A stretch of 64,000 nt of DNA from DATBGZ01 sp036557785 (lineage in GTDB: Bacteria > Actinomycetota > Actinomycetes > Mycobacteriales > Micromonosporaceae). The position numbers and the translations under genes are program-made. Shown here in pieces: positions 60,318 to 64,000 of the stretch; within the stretch, counting starts at the first letter, position 1; each line of letters opens with the position of its first letter. The stretch spans positions 1 to 64,000 of the forward strand of contig DATBGZ010000063.1 in NCBI GenBank assembly GCA_036557785.1. Reading direction: 5' to 3'. A model generated the notes under the pieces. That model made no database searches. It saw nothing but the letters and a program-made list of their open reading frames with translations, and was not told the origin of the DNA.

Positions 60318-60839
60318 TCACCGGTCCAGGGCGATCCAGTAGCGTCGAACGGGACCGTGCTCGGTGTTGCGGATGCCCTCGAGAATGCCGCCGTTGCGTT
60401 CGATGGTGCGGGCCGAGGCGATGTTGTCCGCGAGGCAGGGGATCAGGACACGGTCCAGACCGAGGGCGGCTCGGGCCTCCTCGAGCATCTCGCCTAGTGC
60501 CCAGCTGGCCAGGCCACGGCGCCGTGCGGAAGGCCGGATGCCGTAGCCGACGTGGCCGATGTCGTCGTCGTATATGTGCCGTAGAGCGATGCCTCCCAGG
60601 ATCCGGCCGTCCTCGACGATCCACCGGGGGGAACCGTGCTTCTCATTCGGACAGGGCGTTCCGATCGGGTGCACCAGCCGGGTTCGCTTGTGCACCCAGG
60701 CGGCGAAGCCATCGGGTGAGTCCACGTCGTCGCCGGCCTCGATGCCGAAGCCGTCTTCGTGCAAGCCCGGGCCCCAGTCGATGCGGCACGCCACGAAGGC
60801 GGCGTGCAGGTGGCTGGTCGGCAGGATCAGTTCGGGCAT
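60318..60839 (-). CDS. GNAT-family acetyltransferase
   Basis: 173 residues from ATG 60839. WIVEDGRILGGIALRHIYDD, HVGYGIRPSARRRGLASWAL (acetyl-CoA loop R-R-x-G-L-A), GLDRVLIPCLADNIASARTI and ERNGGILEGIRNTEHG are typical of RimI/RimL-type GNAT enzymes. Substrate unknown. Confidence 0.87.
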   Translation of the reverse strand: MPELILPTSHLHAAFVACRIDWGPGLHEDGFGIEAGDDVDSPDGFAAWVHKRTRLVHPIGTPCPNEKHGSPRWIVEDGRILGGIALRHIYDDDIGHVGYGIRPSARRRGLASWALGEMLEEARAALGLDRVLIPCLADNIASARTIERNGGILEGIRNTEHGPVRRYWIALDR

Positions 60840-61135
60840 GCGGCCAGGGTATTTCCGGGTAGGCGGTTCAGCGAGCCGCGCGTGGTGTTGCCGGACACTT
60901 CGCGGATCCGGCGCAGGCAGGTCCGCGATCTGGCGTCCGGTGAGGTCATGGCGGCGCTCCCGACGGGCTGCTGCACTTCGATGTCTACTGTGGACAGCTC
61001 ATGGTGTTCGGAACGGAGCATTGATGGCGCCTGGGGCCAGCGCCGCGACGGCGACATGGGCCGTGGTCGGTGTTATGAGCGCCGTGCCGACGAGGCCGGC
61101 GGCGTGCGTCGAGCGCGGGCGGCACTCCTGATGGT

Positions 61136-62269
61136 TCAGGCGACGAGCAGGCGGTGGCCGAGTTCTGCCGCGTCGAGGGCAAGCAGGTCGCGGTTGCGTT
61201 CGGCCCATCGGCCCGAGGAGAGGTCCCCGCGGAGTGCGTCGATCGCCCGTTGTTCGGCCTGCGGTCCGAGTCTGGTCCACACCGACATCGCGCGGCGTAC
61301 GTGTTCGTCGAGGTACGCCTCGGGGCGGCGCCAGTAGGCCTCGAAGAAGCCGTCGGTGCAGTCCCAGGGGACGAGCACCGGCTGCGCCCGGGCGCCGATG
61401 GCGCTTGCCAGCTCGGCCAGTGAGGGCCAGCCGACGAAGTATTCGACGAATTCTGGTAGGTATTCGCGGATGAGCCAGAACCGTTCCCGCCAAGCCGGGC
61501 CGCCGGCGTCGTACGTGAACACCACCACGCGGCGGGCCACGCGGCGCATCTCGCGCAGCCCCGCGATCGGGTCCGACCAGTGGTGGGCGGTGCTGAACGC
61601 CATCGCGGCGTCGAAGGACTGATCCTCGAACGGAAGGCTCTCGGCCACCGCGGCTATGCACGGCGCCGCACCGGCGGGACGCAGCGCCCGCATGACCGCC
61701 GACGGCTCCACGGCCGTGACCTCGCGGTCTGGCGGCTCGTAGGAGCCGGTGCCGGCGCCGACGTTGAGCACCGTCCGTGCGTCCCCGAGGGCCTCCCACA
61801 CCTGTGCGGCGATGCGCGGCTCAGTGCGCCGCGTCGCCGGGTATGCGGACCCGATGGTGTCGTACAACTGCGCGCCGAACATCGTGAGTTGCTCCTCTGG
61901 CTTCGTTGCGATCCCCATGGCCCGTGCCTCCAGTTCCCGGTCAATGGCCATCACCATGGCGGCGGCGCGGTCGCGCTGATCGAGCAGCAGACCGCGCAGC
62001 CTGCGCAGGTGCGCGACCGCGTCGGTGGCCGGGTCGTCCACGAGATCCGCGATCTCGCGCAGTCCGAAGCCCAGCCGCCGGTAGGCGAGCACCTCCCGCA
62101 ACCGCTCCACGTCGCCCGGCGCATAGGCTCGGTACCCGGCTGCGGTCCGCGCGGATGGGCGGACCAGGCCGGTGTCGTCGTAGTGGTGCAGCGTGCGGAC
62201 GCTCACGCCGGCGAGCTCGGCGACGCGTCCCACGGTCAGGTGCTCTTCCACGCCACGACTATGGGGCAT
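61136..62269 (-). CDS. MerR-type regulator fused to a SAM methyltransferase
   Basis: 377 residues from ATG 62269 (GTG 62251 also possible). The N-terminus is a MerR winged helix (LTVGRVAELAGVSVRTLHHY, then DDTGLVRPSARTAAGYRAYA, RRLGFGLREIADLVDD) plus the dimer helix (LLLDQRDRAAAMVMAIDREL). From about residue 110 a class I methyltransferase follows: ARTVLNVGAGTGSYEPPDRE, PFEDQSFDAAMAFSTAHHWS and REMRRVARRVVVFTYD. The natural fusion joins a ligand-responsive switch to an enzyme; the effector and substrate are unknown. It stands alone, so an autoregulated resistance-type gene is possible. Confidence 0.85.
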   Translation of the reverse strand: MPHSRGVEEHLTVGRVAELAGVSVRTLHHYDDTGLVRPSARTAAGYRAYAPGDVERLREVLAYRRLGFGLREIADLVDDPATDAVAHLRRLRGLLLDQRDRAAAMVMAIDRELEARAMGIATKPEEQLTMFGAQLYDTIGSAYPATRRTEPRIAAQVWEALGDARTVLNVGAGTGSYEPPDREVTAVEPSAVMRALRPAGAAPCIAAVAESLPFEDQSFDAAMAFSTAHHWSDPIAGLREMRRVARRVVVFTYDAGGPAWRERFWLIREYLPEFVEYFVGWPSLAELASAIGARAQPVLVPWDCTDGFFEAYWRRPEAYLDEHVRRAMSVWTRLGPQAEQRAIDALRGDLSSGRWAERNRDLLALDAAELGHRLLVA

Positions 62270-62316
62270 GCCGCCACGTGAAGGTCAATGCGGACGTTCC
62301 GGCTGGCTCGGCGGCC

Positions 62317-63303
62317 TCAGCATCCGCGACCGTCGCTGCGGTCAGACGCTGACCGCGGGTGATCTGAGTGGCTCTCGGCTTGCGCGTGCCGGCAAGTCGG
62401 CTCGCGCCCCTCCCGCGGTTTCACGTTCCTCTCCTTGGCGGATGTTGCATCACATGCAGTTCCGCTCAGAACGCCCTGGTCGATGGCGTGGGCGACCTTG
62501 AGCTCGGCGCGGCGTCGGCGCATGCGCAGCGCGGCCGCGTCGATGCCGCGTGTGGCGGCGAGTTGTTCGACGAGGACGCGGCCGAAGCGGGTCTGCGAGA
62601 TCAGTTCGGCGTCGTCAGCGCCGATGATTCCCAGGCGGGCGGCGCGGCCCAGCAGCAGGTCGGGGTGGCCGTACGGGCGGGTCGGCGAGCGGGAGGACGG
62701 GTCGAACAGGTCGGGGACTTCTTCCCAGGTGGCGGGTTCGCGGACCAGCAGCGCTGCCCGCCATCCGGCCCAGCACATGCGCAGCTGCGGCCGGGGTCCG
62801 GTCAGGTCGTTGTGCAGGAGTGCGTCGATGAAGCCGGTGACGAGTTCGGACTCGACATCCGCGATGACCTGCTCCCGGCCGGTGCGCAGCTTCTCGGCCA
62901 TGGCGACCAGCGGGGGCCGGGCCAGGCCGGCGGCGACGGCGATCCAGGGCTGCCGCCAGGTGCGGGCGTGGTCGATGATCTGGTGCCAGGCGGCGTCGCG
63001 GGACTCGCGGGAGACCCGCCGGTCGCAGACCAGCAGGTCGCGCAGCTCGTCGAGCGGGATGAACCGGGCCGGCCAGCCCCGCCCGAGGTCGCGGGCGTCG
63101 AAGACGACCGGGTGCGGCCGTCGGTTGACCAGCGCCTGGAAGGCCCGCTCCACAGCGTCCAATGCGGACGCCGGCAGCAGCTGGACGGGCGCGTCCTCGG
63201 GCTGGTCGACGAGGTCGTCGAGGAGGTCATCGACACCGTCGTCGGTATCGACGTGCTTAACGGTCCGGTCGGTGCGGCTTGTATTGCGATCGATGGTGCT
63301 CAC
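62317..63303 (-). CDS. Element-associated protein of unknown function
   Basis: 328 residues from GTG 63303 (AAGGAGC upstream). An acidic N-terminus is followed by RPHPVVFDARDLGRGWPARF and IPLDELRDLLVCDRRVSRES, then ITDHARTWRQPWIAVAAGLA-type helices, ELVTGFIDALLHNDLTGPRP, LRMCWAGWRAALLVREPATW and GIDAAALRMRRRRAELKVAH, a pattern like the sigma-factor-like helical proteins of some actinobacterial elements. It is divergent from the 63.55 kb gene across a region with six CCTGAC motifs. No reliable family name. Confidence 0.65.
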   Translation of the reverse strand: MSTIDRNTSRTDRTVKHVDTDDGVDDLLDDLVDQPEDAPVQLLPASALDAVERAFQALVNRRPHPVVFDARDLGRGWPARFIPLDELRDLLVCDRRVSRESRDAAWHQIIDHARTWRQPWIAVAAGLARPPLVAMAEKLRTGREQVIADVESELVTGFIDALLHNDLTGPRPQLRMCWAGWRAALLVREPATWEEVPDLFDPSSRSPTRPYGHPDLLLGRAARLGIIGADDAELISQTRFGRVLVEQLAATRGIDAAALRMRRRRAELKVAHAIDQGVLSGTACDATSAKERNVKPREGREPTCRHAQAESHSDHPRSASDRSDGRGC

Positions 63304-63549
63304 GACGGTGCTCCTTCGTAGTGGCGCCCACGGTGGGCGTGACGTCCTTCGGACGGGGACCATTCGCGCACACCGGCCTGACCCGGACCTGACCGGAAAG
63401 ATCGACACACACGGAAGAGTGAGACCTGACCAGGAGATCGACGCGGGTCAGGTTCCAGTCATGGCCGGGTCAGGTTCGTGGGTCGTTCGAGAAACCTGAC
63501 AGCGGCCGGTTAGGGGTGTCAGTACCGCTCCGGCGTGGGGCCAGTGCCT
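63304..63549. promoter_or_regulatory. Divergent control region with CCTGAC repeats
   Basis: Six copies of the motif: GCCTGAC 63376-63382, ACCTGAC 63387-63393 (11 bases apart), ACCTGAC 63424-63430, then GTCAGGT on the other strand at 63447-63453 and 63469-63475 (22 bases apart) and ACCTGAC at 63494-63500. The helical phasing suggests cooperative binding of a repressor or initiator. Confidence 0.55.
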
Positions 63550-64000
63550 ATGCCCAAACCAACTTCGTACGACCCCTTCCGCCGCCAACACCGAGACGCC
63601 AGGTCCGCGCCGGACGACGACTGGGACGACCCGGCGATCGATGTCGAGACGGACCTGGTGCCCGGCGACCCGCCGGTACCGATCACCACCTGGCGTACCC
63701 CGGCGGAGCGGGGCGGGATGTCGCTGCGCCTGGCGCAGCGGATGCTCACCGCGTTCACCCGGCGCGGCCAGGCGGTGCACGACGCGACGGGTAGCCCGCT
63801 GCTCGTGCAGGCGGTCGCCCTGCTCGGCCGTCGCTTCGCCGACGGCGGCAGCCGCAGCCAGGCGCCGGAGCCGGCGGCACTGGTGGTCTGCGGCTGGCCG
63901 CCGGACCGCCGTGGCCTGGACCCGGCGATCGTGCTCGGCGCGCTGCGTCGCCGGGTGGCCGACGGCGGGGTCCTCGTCGTCGTCGCGACCGAGACGGCCG
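63550..64000 (+). CDS. N-terminal part of an element protein, possibly methyltransferase-like
   Basis: Frame from ATG 63550 (GTG 63544 also in frame) runs off the window after 150 codons. PVPITTWRTPAERGGMSLRL, AQRMLTAFTRRGQAVHDATG and SPLLVQAVALLGRRFADGG resemble the start of DNA-methyltransferase-like proteins of actinobacterial elements, in which a D-x-T/F-x-G-S/T motif follows. Here it reads HDATGSP. Remaining sequence PDRRGLDPAIVLGALRRRVA, GGVLVVVATET fits a Rossmann fold. Assignment is tentative. Confidence 0.55.
   Translation, partial: MPKPTSYDPFRRQHRDARSAPDDDWDDPAIDVETDLVPGDPPVPITTWRTPAERGGMSLRLAQRMLTAFTRRGQAVHDATGSPLLVQAVALLGRRFADGGSRSQAPEPAALVVCGWPPDRRGLDPAIVLGALRRRVADGGVLVVVATETA

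Noticed and set aside
1..64000. tRNA, rRNA and CRISPR arrays
   Set aside because: No cloverleaf with a GTTCRANNC arm and acceptor ends, no rRNA signature and no regular repeat-spacer pattern were seen by eye.

Overview
The window is high-GC actinobacterial DNA. Its Tad genes, SpdB-like protein, GTG/TTG starts and Streptomyces-type motifs point to a filamentous actinomycete, most likely Micromonosporaceae (inference). No rRNA, tRNA or CRISPR array was seen. Much of it looks like a large mobile platform (integrative-conjugative element or plasmid) carrying cargo, with lower-GC islands at about 1.7-6.4 kb and 38.4-48.8 kb.

Layout. 0-1.7 kb: a gene end and a decayed IS110 transposase. 1.7-6.4 kb: a glmS-type aminotransferase, a TPR-like protein and an acetyltransferase on +, facing a minus-strand pair made of a phosphoribosyltransferase/phosphomannose-isomerase-cupin fusion and a membrane coiled-coil protein. 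6.9-7.6 kb: a frameshifted gene. 8.0-18.5 kb: an uninterrupted + strand Tad/Flp-type pilus or secretion operon ending in a giant membrane LysM-BTAD regulator. 18.7-22.6 kb: a two-gene Gabija-type defence system (OLD nuclease plus UvrD-like helicase). 22.8-36.5 kb: a long minus-strand array of small accessory genes of the element (XRE regulator, MoxR ATPase, vWA/metallopeptidase, a degenerate ChlI-like ATPase, a broken GGDEF protein, an M23 peptidase/lysozyme-like protein, an SpdB-like DUF2637 protein); most gaps hold a perfect GC-rich hairpin. 36.5-37.3 kb: a regulatory region. 38.4-48.8 kb: a RiPP gene cluster. 48.9-51.7 kb: debris (group II intron 5' fragment, methyltransferase and NUDIX pseudogenes) and two intact genes. 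51.7-59.5 kb: the type IV secretion operon (pilin, VirB6-like, PrgI, VirB4, VirD4-like coupling protein, replication-relaxation protein). 59.8-64 kb: flanking and regulatory genes.

The most interesting system is the RiPP cluster. A divergently oriented 45-residue precursor peptide has no Cys or Thr and only two Ser, both in its N-terminal half. It sits with a YcaO + TfuA pair, which in known systems makes backbone thioamides, plus a SAM methyltransferase, two TauD-type and one JmjC/cupin-type Fe(II)/2-oxoglutarate oxygenases, an HTTM-like membrane protein with a small partner, and an MFS exporter. I infer a thioamide-containing, hydroxylated, possibly methylated peptide of a class I do not recognise.

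The conjugation genes share a signature: phased ACCTGAC repeats occur upstream of the T4SS operon, the replication-relaxation gene, the 63.3 kb divergent promoter and the 37 kb control region. This ties the T4SS block to the accessory array and suggests one regulon with the RiPP cluster as cargo. No relaxase or complete integrase lies inside the window.
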